A stretch of 64,000 nt of DNA, taken from contig CM040448.1 of the NCBI GenBank assembly GCA_022749755.1, positions 14,382,481 through 14,446,480 of the forward strand, given 5' to 3'. The translations under genes were made by a program, and so were the position numbers. The notes beneath the pieces were generated by a model. That model had not been told where the DNA came from. It did no database searches and worked only from the letters and a program-made list of their open reading frames with translations. The DNA is from Azadirachta indica (lineage: Eukaryota; Streptophyta; Magnoliopsida; Sapindales; Meliaceae). Shown piece by piece: positions 48,420 through 60,337 of this stretch (its first letter is position 1; each line of letters starts with the position of its first letter).

Positions 48420-49400
48420 CTTGGTAGAGTTTCTTATCGAGTATTCAGATGTATTTTGTTAGAGTCACAGTGACATACTGGGTATTGATCTTGGCATGAT
48501 CTCCCATCGACTCAATGTAGATCCTAATCACCGGTTGGCTTACCAAAAACATTGAGCTTTCAACCAAGAACACTATGATGTAATCGAAGAGGAAGTTGAT
48601 AAACTATTACAAACTGAGTGTATTCATGAGACAAAATATTTGAAATGGGTCTTCAGTGTTGTGTTAATAAGAAAGTCGAACGAGAAATGACTCATGTGCA
48701 TTGATTTCACTGACCTAAATAACGCATGCCTCAAAGATAGCTTTCCACTGCCTTGGATGGATTAGTTAGTTAATGCTACAATTGGCCATTAATTATTTAG
48801 CTTTATGGATGTCTTTTTGGTTACAACTAGCTGAAGATGTATGCTCTAGATGAGGAGGGAATCTCTTTCATCACAAATAAGGAAATTTATTACTACATGG
48901 TAATATGCTTTGATTTGAAGAATGTAGGGGTTACATATCAAAGCCTGGTGAACAAACTCCTTAAAAATTGATAGGCAAGACCATGGAAGTCTTTGTTGGC
49001 GACATGATCACCAAGTAGATGAAGATAGCTGACCACGTATCCTACCTTAGGGGTACATTCGATGTGTTGAGAGAGTTTAGTATGAAATTTAATCCAGAAA
49101 AATATGCTTTTGGGGTAGCAGTCGGGAAATTTCTAGGCTATATGCCCCACCAAAGAGGGATAGATGCTAATCAGGAAAACATCAAGGCAATTCTAAGGAT
49201 AAGATCACTTTAAATGACTAAGGAAATACAAAGCTTAGCAAGTAGAATGGCCGCACTGAGCCAGTTTATGTCTAAGTGCACAGATTAATATCACTCCTTT
49301 TTCTAAGCTATAAAAAGGGTTAAAGGGCAGCCATGGAGCGAAGATTGTGAATTGCTTTCTAGGAGTGGAAGTCTTATTTAGACAATCCACCGATCTTAGC
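48420..49400 (+). pseudogene. Reverse transcriptase remnant of the Ty3/gypsy element
   Basis: Stop-ridden but recognisable: DVIEEEVDKLLQTECIHE, MCIDFTDLNNACLKDSFPLP, then the catalytic region where the expected YVDD reads FVGD (about 48990-49003), and the thumb FNPEKYAFGVAVGKFLGYM. Both the stops and the loss of a catalytic Asp show it is inactive. Confidence 0.8.
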
Positions 49401-50390
49401 TAAGCCTATAGTGAGAGATAGCTTATTGATGTCTATGGTAATGTCTGCAATTGTGGTGAACTCGGTTCTTATTCGAGAAGAGGAATGAGGGTTACAGAAA
49501 CCAGTGTATTACACTAGCAAGATGCTGTCTGAGGTAGAAAAGAGGTATTTCAAGTAAGAGAAGCTCGTATTGGCATTGGTATTAGTAATGTTATCCAGAA
49601 AGTTAAGGCCGTACTTTCAGGCCCACGTCATCCGTGTGGTTACTAGCTTTTCTTTTCGGTAAATCCTACACAAGCCGGATAGTTCGGAAAGGCTTATGAA
49701 GTGGTATATAGAGCTTAGTTAATTTGACATTCATTATTGCCTGTAAAATGCAATTAAAGGGCAGGTCATGGCTGATTTTATTGTTGAGTTCACCCTTGAC
49801 TTAGAGAGCTCGAATGTAGGCACGAACTCGGGTGAAGACAGAGCAACTGAGACTAACTCACTATGGATCCTCCACGTGGATGAGTTATCTAGTTCACAAG
49901 AGAGTGGAGCTAGAATAGTGATTGTTAGCCCAGATAGGATTGAAGTAAGCTATATATTGAGATTCAAGTTTAAAGCTTGAAACAATGAAGCCGAATATAA
50001 AGCATTGATTGACAGGCTCAAGATGGCAATGAGCCAATGAGCTTAGGAGCAAAACAATTAGAAGTGAATAGTGACTCATAGCTCGTCGTTTACCAAGTTA
50101 ATGACGAATACCAAGCGAAGGAGAATAATATAATAGCCTATTTGAGGAAGGTCAAGAAGTTGATAGGGCAATTTAAATAGATTAAGTTGCAACAAATTTC
50201 AATGGAGAAGAATTATAGAGCTGACATGTTTTCAAGGTTGGCGTCTCTAGCCAAAACTCTCTTACTTGGTACAATGTTAATCAAAGTTTTGCCCATGTCA
50301 TCTATAAAAGAGAACACTGAGGTAGTCCATTGTATTTGGAAGAAGAATGCCTCCTTAAGGAAGAGGGAGTAAGAAAGCTCAAGTATCGTG
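49400..50390 (+). pseudogene. RNase H remnant of the Ty3/gypsy element
   Basis: After the RT connection region come ADFIVEFTLDLESS, LWILHVDELSSSQESGAR and NNEAEYKALIDRLKMA, the pattern of the plant gypsy RNase H domain, interrupted by stops at about 49978 and 50038. Confidence 0.7.
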
Positions 50391-51540
50391 CAACTCCTTA
50401 TTGCTTATTGAGGGTGTGTTGTACAAGCAAAGTTTCACCATGCCCTACCTGAGGTGTCTATACCTAAATTAGGCTGATTACATTCTAAGAGAGATCAATG
50501 AGAGGACATGTAGTAATCACTCGGAAGAGAGATCACTGGCCTATAAAGTTTTACGCCAAGGATATTATTAGTTGACTATGTAGAAAGACTCCCAGGTTAT
50601 CTCACAAATCTGCCCTACCTGTCCAAAGTATGTTAAGACGATCCGGGGTCCACCTGAGAATTTGACAATACTGACCTCTCTTTATCCTTTGTTCAATGGG
50701 GTATCGACTTGATTGGACCTTTTCTAACAGATTGAGGGCAAGCCAATTTTGCTATAGTGGCAATGGACTATTTCACAAAGTGGGTCAAGGTAGAACCTTT
50801 AGTCATGATCACAAAGAAGAGAACAATTAATTTCATTTAAAAGTCCAGTATTTGTCAATTTAGGGTTCCACGAGTAATAGTTATCGATAATGGGTAGTAA
50901 TTCGACAATAAGAAAATCAGAAGTTTTTCTGAAACTTGAAAGATTAAAAATCGTTATACCTCACTCACTGACCCATAATCTAGTGGGCAAGTGGAGGCGA
51001 TGAATAAGATCATCAAGGATTTGTTGATAAATAAGTTAGGTAGTAAGAAGGAGGCATGGGTTGATGAACTTTCTAAGTATTGTGGGCTTATTGCACTACC
51101 TTGAAAATGGGCACCGGAGAAACACCGTACTCCTTATCTTTCGGCATAAAGTAATGATCCCTACTGAAGTGAGTATTCCTATCTTTAGAATCATCCACTT
51201 CGACAAGGTTAATAATGTGTCCCAACTTGATGTCGCCTTGGATTTATTGAAGAAAAAAGGGACGAAGCCCAAGTTAGGATGGTAGCATATTAGAAAATGA
51301 TCACCAAGTATTATAACACCAAGGTCAAGCTTCAAAGCATCAAAAAGAAGGACCTGCTATTAAAGAAGGTGATCTTCGAGCTTAAAGAGAAAGGTTCTAC
51401 CAAGTTTTTCAAAACTTGGGAAGGGCTTTTTCACGTCACTAAGGTTATCAATGTCGAGGTGTATAGACTTGCTCACTTTGATGGGTGCCTAGTGAAGCGA
51501 CCAGGCAATGCCAACCAACTAAAAAAATACTACCCATGAT
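50390..51540 (+). pseudogene. Integrase remnant of the Ty3/gypsy element
   Basis: Pieces of the HHCC and core regions appear between 50470 and 51110 (CPTCPKYV, AIVAMDYFTKWVKVEP, QVEAMNKIIKDLL, EAWVDEL), then the C-terminal module ITKYYNTKVK...TWEGLFHVTKV...LKKYYP ending at 51538. Numerous stops and frameshifts are present. Confidence 0.75.
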
Positions 51541-52339
51541 CTCACTTGAGCATAGATCTAAGTAGAAGCTTGTTTTAGTCTCTACGTTATGATTCCTCCA
51601 AAGTCCCTAGTGAATATACTTCTTTGGTATGTACGCCCAGAAGCATCATGGTGTGTTATTCTATTGCTCTCCTCCGTGTGAGCATCTTGAAGGAAAACAT
51701 TACCTTGGTGGAAAGGTTACTGTTCTTTAGTAATTGAGATATTATATTCCTACTCAATGATACGTTGATGTTCGCTTTTCCAAGTTATTTGTTGTTCTTC
51801 ATTTTATTTCACCATGGCTAGTGCATGATATTCTCCTTATTAAGTTTTGTTTTATTTACGCTATGATATATTAATATTATAAAATTGCTATTTGCATTGC
51901 CCTATATCAGGCAAGATGTTAACCTTAGATCAGGATAGATACTTGCTCAGGTTGGATAACGTAGCTAAAAGGGATCCTACCACTATCTCTACAATGGAAT
52001 TTCTTATCCCTATTGAAATACCATATTCATGAAATCAACATGTGTGAGTAAATAAATAGAAAGTTTGACACAGATTATACGACCAACAATAAATAAAGAA
52101 TATTTTAAGCCAAAATATGGGCCTTCAACAAAAATATCCCAAAGCAGCAATCAACTCAACAAAGTTCGAACCACATGTTCAAGCTCAAAATAAACCAAAA
52201 GGGATCCATGTTTAAACATATTAAAGAAAAAGAAAGTTGAATTCATCAAAAAGAATCATAAAAGTAGTAGTTGGATCTTAAGTTGGATTAGGCATCGCCA
52301 TTCTTCCCTACCTAGGAAATTTGGCCATCAACTCATTTC

Positions 52340-54110
52340 GGTCGAATCCGAACTCTATGTAGTGCAAGTCCAAGTTTGAAAATTTCTTGGTGACATAGTA
52401 CTGAGCATAGCGATACCCATAGAAGAGGTTGGACTCGTATTAGCCTCCAACTTGTCCATGCTCACTTGGAATTCATTGGCCCTATCTACCTCAGCTTGGA
52501 ATTGAGCCCACATTGATCCCACTTTATCTCGTGCCTCTTCTAGTTGATCTTCCAGTTTACAAATTTGATCATCTTTGTCCCTAACCCTTTGAGAGATCTG
52601 GGATATTTGAGCATTCAGCCTAATGACATGACTAGCTAAGATCAATCTCTTTTTCAGCTTGTCACTAAATTGCGACATGAAGAAGGATCTTTGATCACAA
52701 AGAAAACGAAGAGGGGAAAAAGTTAGAACTTTGAATCTCAATCCTAAAATCGAAAGCAAAGGCAAAGTTCCTTACTTTTAAGAAGAATTGGGAAGCCATA
52801 TCTACTGCCTAACTAGGGCCTAACCTTACCAGCTCGTTCCCCATCTTTAAATCTAAAAGCTTAAGAATTTGCTTCAAGGTTGGAAGTGCTCGATTATCAT
52901 AGACAAAATGACTGCCAAGGACACCTTTGAAATCCACAGCTTGCTGGCACATCTATCCTGAACCTTCAACCTTCTTGGCCCGTTTGGACCTAAGAAAAAG
53001 ACTGCTTAAGGTAGGAACAACCCTTTCAGATTTGCTTGAGCTCATTGCAGCTTTCTAACTTGGTACACCAGTTTCCTTGACTATCATATCCTTTACTAAG
53101 TCAAGAAAAGTACGATCAGTCTTATTCTCTTCGGTTATCCTCCTTGCGATCGAGCTTGGAGCAGAAACCTCACCATCTGCGGAACTTGCACTAGTCGGGA
53201 AAAGAAACATGATCAGGGTGAGAAAGTTCACATTTAAGGAAGTAAAGAATAAACACCAAGTCACCAGGGATACCACATAAGGAGAGATGTGAAATCAATC
53301 CCACATTTGCAAGGCGTTCATCATTGACAATGTCAATTTCAGATAGGTTAACCCCCATATACTCCCTTACACTCTTGATATCATTGTCCCATAATAGGCT
53401 ATGAGTCCACTTCTCTACATAATGCCAAGGCTAGTTAGGTGAAAAAAGAAACAAGATGAAGTTTTAGCAAAAGAATCAATCTAGTTTCAAAATCTTACTT
53501 GCTTACTTGAACTGGGTAGCGATAGAATATGTCTCGCTATCCTTAGTCATTATATGACCTTAGTCACTAGAGGCCATGAACCAGAAATCATCCCGAGCTT
53601 GTCAGTAGTGTTTGGGTTCACTTAGAAGACCAGGTGAGGCTGGCTGGTGTATACCCTTAAGTAATAAAGTCTTAAATTATTTAGAACCATGGTTAGGATG
53701 GTATGAACATCCTTGATAGTTGGGTCGACATCCAACACTTTCTTCTAAAAAATATAAAGTCTAGTCAGGTTTTGCCAAACTATAAAGCTCAACTAGGCAG
53801 GGACCCATTCCTAGTCCATTCAGTATTTGCACAAAAAATGGCTGTATTAGAAGTTAGAGACCACACTTAGAGGTCTAGCGTCACCACCTCACCAAGATTA
53901 GGCTGACTCAGTTTGAATCCTCGCCTAAAGGAGAGACAGCTTTATGAATGAGGGAACATTGTAAGTTTTCCGCAGTTGGGCAAGCATTGTCTCTATCGTC
54001 GAGGTTCCTTCATAATCTAGGAAGAAAGTCTGATCTCCGTTTTTTTCAAAACTTTCCCTGATTGCCCTGGAATAATCACGGCTAGTATAAACCTTGTAGC
54101 ATTTGCTTCA
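52340..54110 (-). pseudogene. Antisense ORF remnant inside the Ty3/gypsy element
   Basis: Minus-strand coding traces lie between integrase and the 3' LTR. The upstream part (about 54000-53500) contains IQPFFVQILNGLGMGP and a following FWFMAS-type stretch. This resembles the N-terminal domain of the gag-like or plant-transposon-type protein encoded antisense in Tat-group elements (family knowledge, from memory). The downstream part (52765-52355) encodes a coiled-coil-like segment, RDKDDQICKLEDQLEEARDK. Stops and frameshifts break it. No mature function can be assigned. Confidence 0.6.
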
Positions 54111-55868
54111 GCTTGTTGAAGCAGAGGATGGTGCAACATATTCAGAGCAGTAGCCTCTCTATCCTAAGGGAAATGTTGAGATTCACTAGCATTTGACATG
54201 TCTGTAACATAACTAAAGAACCCCATGAGCCATTTATGAAATTTGGAATGTAACAAACAAAGTACAGGCATGGAATCTGGAAACTAACACAAAGTAACAA
54301 TGTACAGGAACCATGCACAGGAATAAAAATAAGACACCAAGGCACACACAAGGGCAAAGCACCACAACCCAAAGCATGTTATTTATCAACTGAAACATGC
54401 AAAATATGTTCTTTATGATCGCAAACGTATACTTAACAGTAAATGTCCGCCAAATAACAACTTCAAGCATCAACGCACAAGTAAATTAGAAAAGCCTCCG
54501 CATGCCAATGTAAATAAAGCATGGTTTTTGCATAAACATGACATACAACACCAACCAAGCAACAAAGAATCGATAAAAATCAATTATACAAGCAAATCAT
54601 GGGCAAATTGCACACACTCGCAAACCCATTCTGACAAGAAGATGGTTTGCGAGCCCATAATGTGTAAAAGGCAACAAAAGAGCCAAATAGAAACCATAAT
54701 GCTAAGGATAAAGGATATGAGCTTACCTATTGAGTTTTCAGGCAACGAAGTCTAGTGAAAATCGTAAGAGGTGACAGGAATGATGCTTGAGTAGCACTGA
54801 GATCGTGAGACAATGAGAGCGACTGTGAAGGAGCATCGAAACGGTAAGATCCAGCCTTTTTCAGCCATCGGCGATGAGAAAATACGGCTTAAGAAGGCAA
54901 CGTTGTGTGTTACAAACGAAGGGATAAAGGCATACGATAAACAAAGAAAACAATGGCTAGAGATTGTGGAAGGGCAAATGTAGTTCCAAAAGATAAAAAG
55001 AAAATGCTTAAAAGGGACCTTGACTTATGGGTTCTATTAATATATATATATATATATTTTATTAAATTAAATTTGAAACGTGAAGGGACACGATTCTTTC
55101 CTTTGCGTTAGATGAGTACAAGCCAAAAGATTGGCTATGTTAGGTCTAATTCAAAAAAAAAAGAGAGAGAAAAGAGAAAAAAAGGGAGAAGATACAAGAA
55201 GGTTATGTGTTTTGGGGAAGCAACTAGAAAATTATCAAATCAATTCCTGTTGTGTTTCGATCAAGTACCTATCAAATATCTGCTAACCTTTAATCTTATT
55301 CCGTTGGAGTCTATCTTTATTAATCTCAGTCATTTACTCTATTACGAAAGGGTTAAAAAGAAAAGTGAGAAAGTTAAATTAAAGAAGAGGTTCTTTTGAA
55401 AACCAAAAGTCAAACGTGAGAATTACGCCCTATCATTGTTCTTTATTAACGCTTAGAGTTCTAAATTCTGCATATACTAAAGAAAGGAGACAAAAATTCA
55501 AACTACAAGGCCCATATTTTGATAAAACTTTTATGTATGCCTCTGGATCATCTCAATCTGTGCTGAGGAAGAGCAAACTCCCAGCTCACAAGGGATTATC
55601 CCCTAACTCCACCTAGGATCAGGTGAAAATTTCGTTAGGTTTTACCCAAGTGAGGGGAAGCAAAACAAGTTCAGAAAGTTGTTCGCCAAAAGTATTATTC
55701 GCCATAAATAAGTATTCTTCGCTGTCTCAGATCACCTTGAGTAGGTGCCTGGATATGCATATGCTTTACAATGGCAAAGGTAAGGCTACCAAAGAGGAGG
55801 GAATACGATATCACATAGGCAAGGAACACTTAAGAGCTTTCAATGCCTTCGCCATTTCCTCAGCCATT
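54111..55868. other. Non-coding 3' portion of the Ty3/gypsy element
   Basis: No domain was recognised between the start of the antisense ORF remnant and the 3' PPT. It includes a (TA)n run at about 55041-55058 and an A/G-rich stretch at about 55150-55200. The antisense gene's promoter would be expected here. Confidence 0.45.
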
Positions 55869-55890
55869 AAAAGTTGGGGGACTTTTATTA

Positions 55891-57191
55891 TAGGGTGAAA
55901 ATAAGCTGGACACGTAGCAGTACATAAGCCCACAACACCTTAACTGGCACCTATTGGACGATTCACTCATGTCGAAACCCACCTTACGAAGGATCCCTAA
56001 TAAAGAGGGAAACAACCTCAAGTAGTTTAAAGGGTATTTACATAAAGGGTGCCACCCGACTTACAACTAATAATCTATATAAAAAAACAAAAAAATGGAC
56101 CCCACTCTGAAATAATCCCAAAAGTTAAGGGATTTAGTTTCTAAAAATATAAAAAAGGTTTCTTATGTTTCCAAGTCACCTACAAAAACGACTTAACACC
56201 GCCTAAAATAACTACCTAATGAGGGAGACAGTTCAGCTCTTAGGAGGCTGAAAACAAGCCTTACCTAACGTTGTCAGTGTTTGGAGGGCCATAAATGAAA
56301 ATGAACGAGTTTCTGCCATGTATGCATAAGGGATATGGTAATCCCCTACCCGAATCAAATTGTGGCACTTGATATGTAATCTTGGATAAGGTCATGAAGA
56401 CTAATTCCACTCACCATGTTTTCTTAGTTTTGGCTTCAAGTTAAGGTTTCAAAATGACAAAACTTGGGAAGATAAAATGAAGGAAAATTAAGGCAATATA
56501 CTTCAACTAATCACAAGGCAAAAAAGGTGAAATATATAAAAGCACTTATCTCAAGATAAAGGGCCTTTCTCTTAGTTTTTGTCTCATTTTACTCTTTTTC
56601 ACTACAAAAACAAGTTATTTCATACTTTCTCACTCTAGAAAACAAAAATAAGACTTTGTTTGCTTGTAAGTTTTATCAAGAAAACCTTAAAACATTCATT
56701 ATAGATATTTTTTTAGAGATTTATTCACTGTTCTTACCTTTTAAAGGGTCACATCTACCTCATTTCCATGTTTTTAGTGTGCACCTTGGTCGACTTTTCT
56801 CTTTCTACATGAATTTGCCTTGTGTTTACCATTTTGAGTTATAAAAGTTGAGCTTTAAATTCACTCTCTTAAAGTACTGACTTGAGCGTTGGAGTAGGCT
56901 TGCTAGAAATTCTCTGACGTCCCCTCTTTAACCATGTTCTTTGTTGTAGGAAGATTTGTCTATCTCGGGATTAGGGTCAACAAAGATATAAGGTGGGGAC
57001 AGTTCGTGAGAGCTTGACTTGCGACTCAAAGAAGTGAGAGAAATTGTTTTGGGGAAGCTCCTTAAGGCTAGGACGAAGTTAGAACAAGTGTGAAAAATTG
57101 AGCTGAAACTGTTGACTAGGCATTCATCTCTAACTTGAATACTAGGTCACCTAGTGTTCTACCTTATCAAAATTAATATTTTTTCGCATCA
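55891..57191 (+). repeat. 3' LTR of the Ty3/gypsy element
   Basis: Partner of the 44556-45830 repeat, preceded by AAAAGTTGGGGGA, a polypurine-tract-like run. In the first ~130 aligned bases roughly a quarter differ from the 5' LTR by eye, indicating an ancient insertion. Confidence 0.85.
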
Positions 57192-58009
57192 ACACCAATC
57201 AATTATATTATTAATTATTTTGAAAATTAAAATTATTATACAAATATTTTTCAAACCTCAAATTAAACAATGATTATAAATAATTTTCTATTATTGTTTG
57301 TCTCTTTATCTCTGCTGTATGTACATGATTGGCTTGTATATTAATTTATGTTATAACTAAAATAATTAACATGTGGTTATAAGAATAAAAACAAACAACC
57401 AATATTATTATCATATTTTTATTTCTTTATATTTTTCTATTTTTTAAATTATATCAAACAACACCACGTTTCTTTTTATATTATAGATCAATATTTACAT
57501 ACGCTCTCATTCGCGGGTCTGCCCTAGGCCCTTGTCTGTCTTTTAGGCCGAGGAATGAAAGATCCCAAGATCCTCCCTTCTCTTTTTGGAAGTGCTATTT
57601 TTCTTTGTCTTGAAAAAGTAGGTATCCGATTTTAGTGAAAATAGGAACTCTTCTTACCTCAAAAGGTAGTGAAGTGATCTTTGGCTAATTCCATTGTTTC
57701 CGCCCGCTGGTTGACATATTGAGTACAAATCAAGGTGTAGACGTTCGATGATGGTTGCGTCAGTTGCTGTGTGGCGTGGATAGCCCCTCTCACAGGCTCT
57801 GCCGTTGGATCATTAATTGGTTCAAGGTAAATAACTGTAACGTTGTTCCCACTTTCGCGGCGACTAAAAGCGTATAGCCTTGTGGAGGTTTCTCAGGATC
57901 GTTAATCCCAATAAATTTGTTCCATACCATATATGTGCAATATTAATCTTTTATACAATATTTTGTTTGTCATATTGTTAGACACACTTGCACACAATTA
58001 GTCATAGTA

Positions 58010-58041
58010 TTTAATTTAATTTAATTTAATTTAATTTAATT
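58010..58041. repeat. (AATTT)n microsatellite
   Basis: Six or more head-to-tail TTTAA/AATTT units in AT-rich intergenic DNA. Confidence 0.85.
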
Positions 58042-60221
58042 TTAAAAAGAAATCTAAAATGCTTTATATTAAAACACAACATGATCACAACTGTATAAAA
58101 TTTGTGACGTAGTACTTGTAGATGACTTTAAAGTTAATGCAATACTCTCCACTTCGACATTGTTAGACAATTAAAATATATACTTTATTCTTTCAATGTA
58201 TGTACAGTATTAGTTGTCAAGAGTCTAAAGAAAAAATAATATATATATATATATATTGAAATAACTATGAAAAGAATGTATAATAACTATTGTTGTCGAG
58301 TATATATTTTATAATCACCAACAATTAAAAAATAAAAAAACATTCCTTAGATGCTCTAATACATGTTTATATAGATAATTAACCATAACTGTGTGTCTCC
58401 ACCAAGAATCCAGTCAACAGTCACTAAAAGAAAGTATTAAGAATTAATTAAAGTTGAAATTAATACTAATTAATTAACAAAAACTATTATGTGTGTGTGT
58501 GTGTGTCTCTCTCTCTCTCTATTTATATATGGTAACAACAATGTCGAAATTATGAGGTTAACAAAGTTAGAATATGCTTTCAAAACGATGCCATCTAGGC
58601 CAAAGTTCATTGAAATGGGTATTTTAATTTGTTCAATGACAACATGTTGTCAACATTTTTTTCTTTTTGTTGCATGGGTGTGTCGGCGTGTCATTTTCTT
58701 CCTATGATAAGTAGAAATCTATTTTTTTAATTTTTATTTAATTTCATCTTTATCTTCTCTCGTAACAATCATGATTGTAATGTATCCTTTCCTTCGATGT
58801 GCTCACTTTCATTCATCTTCATTCCTAGCTAGGCTAATTGCTAAAAGTAATCGTTTTTTATGTGTCTTTAGCACTTTACAGACAATTATTTCCTACAAGT
58901 ACTTGAAATCATTTTGACTATTAATTTCTCAATTCTCATCTCTAGAAATTTAATATAAAAAGAAAAAAAGAAAATGGATCCAATGCTTGTATATATCACA
59001 AAAGCTACTATGTGAACCCAGCTACTTAGTCATCATCATAGAGTTTGATTAATCCACTAATAGCAATTAGCAAGAATGAAAATGCCTTTTACGTTTTCTA
59101 ATTATAATGAAAATTTTAAAAAAAGAATAAAATTATTTTGATAATTCTATTTTAAGTATCATTGTAACTATCAAATTTACACTTAATTTTGAAAGTGTAT
59201 ATATAATAGTTAAAATATTTTATACAACATTTATTTTGTTTAATAATTAATGTATTAATTAACTAAATAAATTATAATATTATTGACTTTATTCCAACAA
59301 ATCATTACAGATTAAAAACTAGGACTTTCAATCTCAAACTTATATATTCTGAATTAATTAACTATAAAATTGGGTCTATGTTGACCAACTACTTTTGATT
59401 TGCTTAATGCTTTTCGCTACTGCATAAACGAGTAGTATTAATTATCAATTAAAAATTGGGAATTGTTTTGTTGATCAGCGCCACCAGCAGCACATAGCAA
59501 AGTACTCTGCTGACAAACATTTTGTCTACACCAAGTCATTGTAATTAATAGTTCAACAAACCCTTCAAAAAATGGAAAAGCTATAGAAAATAATAATATT
59601 AAGCAAATTAATTAATTACAACATCTTCAAACAACTTGTAAAACCAATATTATTGATTAATATTTTTGCATGATATCATGTCTTCAACACACCCACAGAT
59701 CGAAAGCAAAAATATATTCCTCTTTTGGCTACTTTTGTCTTCGTGAATCACTTCCACACATCCATATTTCCTTTATGAATCATACTATACCAAACTTTGC
59801 TAAAAGTTAATTTTGATCAGATTACCATCAACAATTCGATCTTCTAAACAAATTTTAACTACATATATATAAACCTATATTATGCAATAATAATAAAAAT
59901 AATATCAACACATCACAATAATGTAACACTATCCTACCCATTTTTTATTGATTTTGGTCGTGGTTTGATGTACTAATGTAAATAATATTAATTATGGGGT
60001 CCGCAAATTATAAGGTATCTGACCTACCTAGCTACACATGCTACATGAATTAAAGCCCCTCAATTGTAAGTATAAAGAAGTTTTCAGTAGAACCGATGGC
60101 TTTGCCTTTCAGCGTTTTTCTTTCTTTGTGCTATGTTCTGTTGACTGTATAATTTGATTCTCTTATTATTAACCATCCAGTTTCTGCAACAAATTACCAC
60201 ACCACATAATTCTTTGCCTTT

Positions 60222-60246
60222 TTCTATATATATGCATATATATAGA
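60222..60246 (+). promoter_or_regulatory. TATA-like core promoter of the ZIP gene
   Basis: A TCTATATATATGC element followed by a second TATATATA run lies about 95-115 bases before the ATG and precedes a CA-rich leader (ACACACCCACAAAACCCC-like). The position fits a TATA box; which run is used cannot be told. Confidence 0.5.
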
Positions 60247-60337
60247 AAGAAACTTTGCATTTCCTCTCAGACACACCCACAAAACCCCAAAAGCCAATAA
60301 TTGCTTTCACAGCTTTCTTCTCTTTTCTGCTTCACCG

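Larger units (their letters stand above)
44556..57191 (+). mobile_element. Full-length, inactive Ty3/gypsy LTR retrotransposon (Tat-like)
   Basis: A 12.6-kb element bounded by two diverged LTRs (44556-45830 and 55891-57191) with a primer-binding-site-like TGGCACCG at 45835 and a purine-rich PPT-like stretch at about 55869-55881. Between them, in order, are gag, aspartic protease, reverse transcriptase, RNase H and integrase remnants on the plus strand, then an antisense coding remnant at about 52340-54110. The order RT-RH-INT marks Ty3/gypsy. The gag motif FKMPQLDSY, the integrase tail (WEGLFHVTKV...LKKYYP) and the downstream antisense ORF point to the Tat/Retand group (family knowledge). Stops interrupt every domain, and the LTRs differ visibly throughout, so the insertion is old. 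I could not find a target-site duplication; borders are good to roughly ten bases. Confidence 0.88.
57192..60337. other. Intergenic region with an unidentified GC-richer island
   Basis: AT-rich DNA apart from 57510-57905, which is clearly richer in GC and looks foreign to its surroundings. Simple repeats include (AATTT)n at about 58010-58041, (TA)n at about 58238-58255 and a (GT)n(CT)n compound run at about 58490-58520. The last ~150 bases hold the leader and TATA-like region of the ZIP gene. Confidence 0.6.

Noticed and set aside
51061..51335. Separate small genes within 46-52 kb
   Set aside because: These frames are pieces of the decayed gag-pol of one LTR element; their order and motifs match the element.
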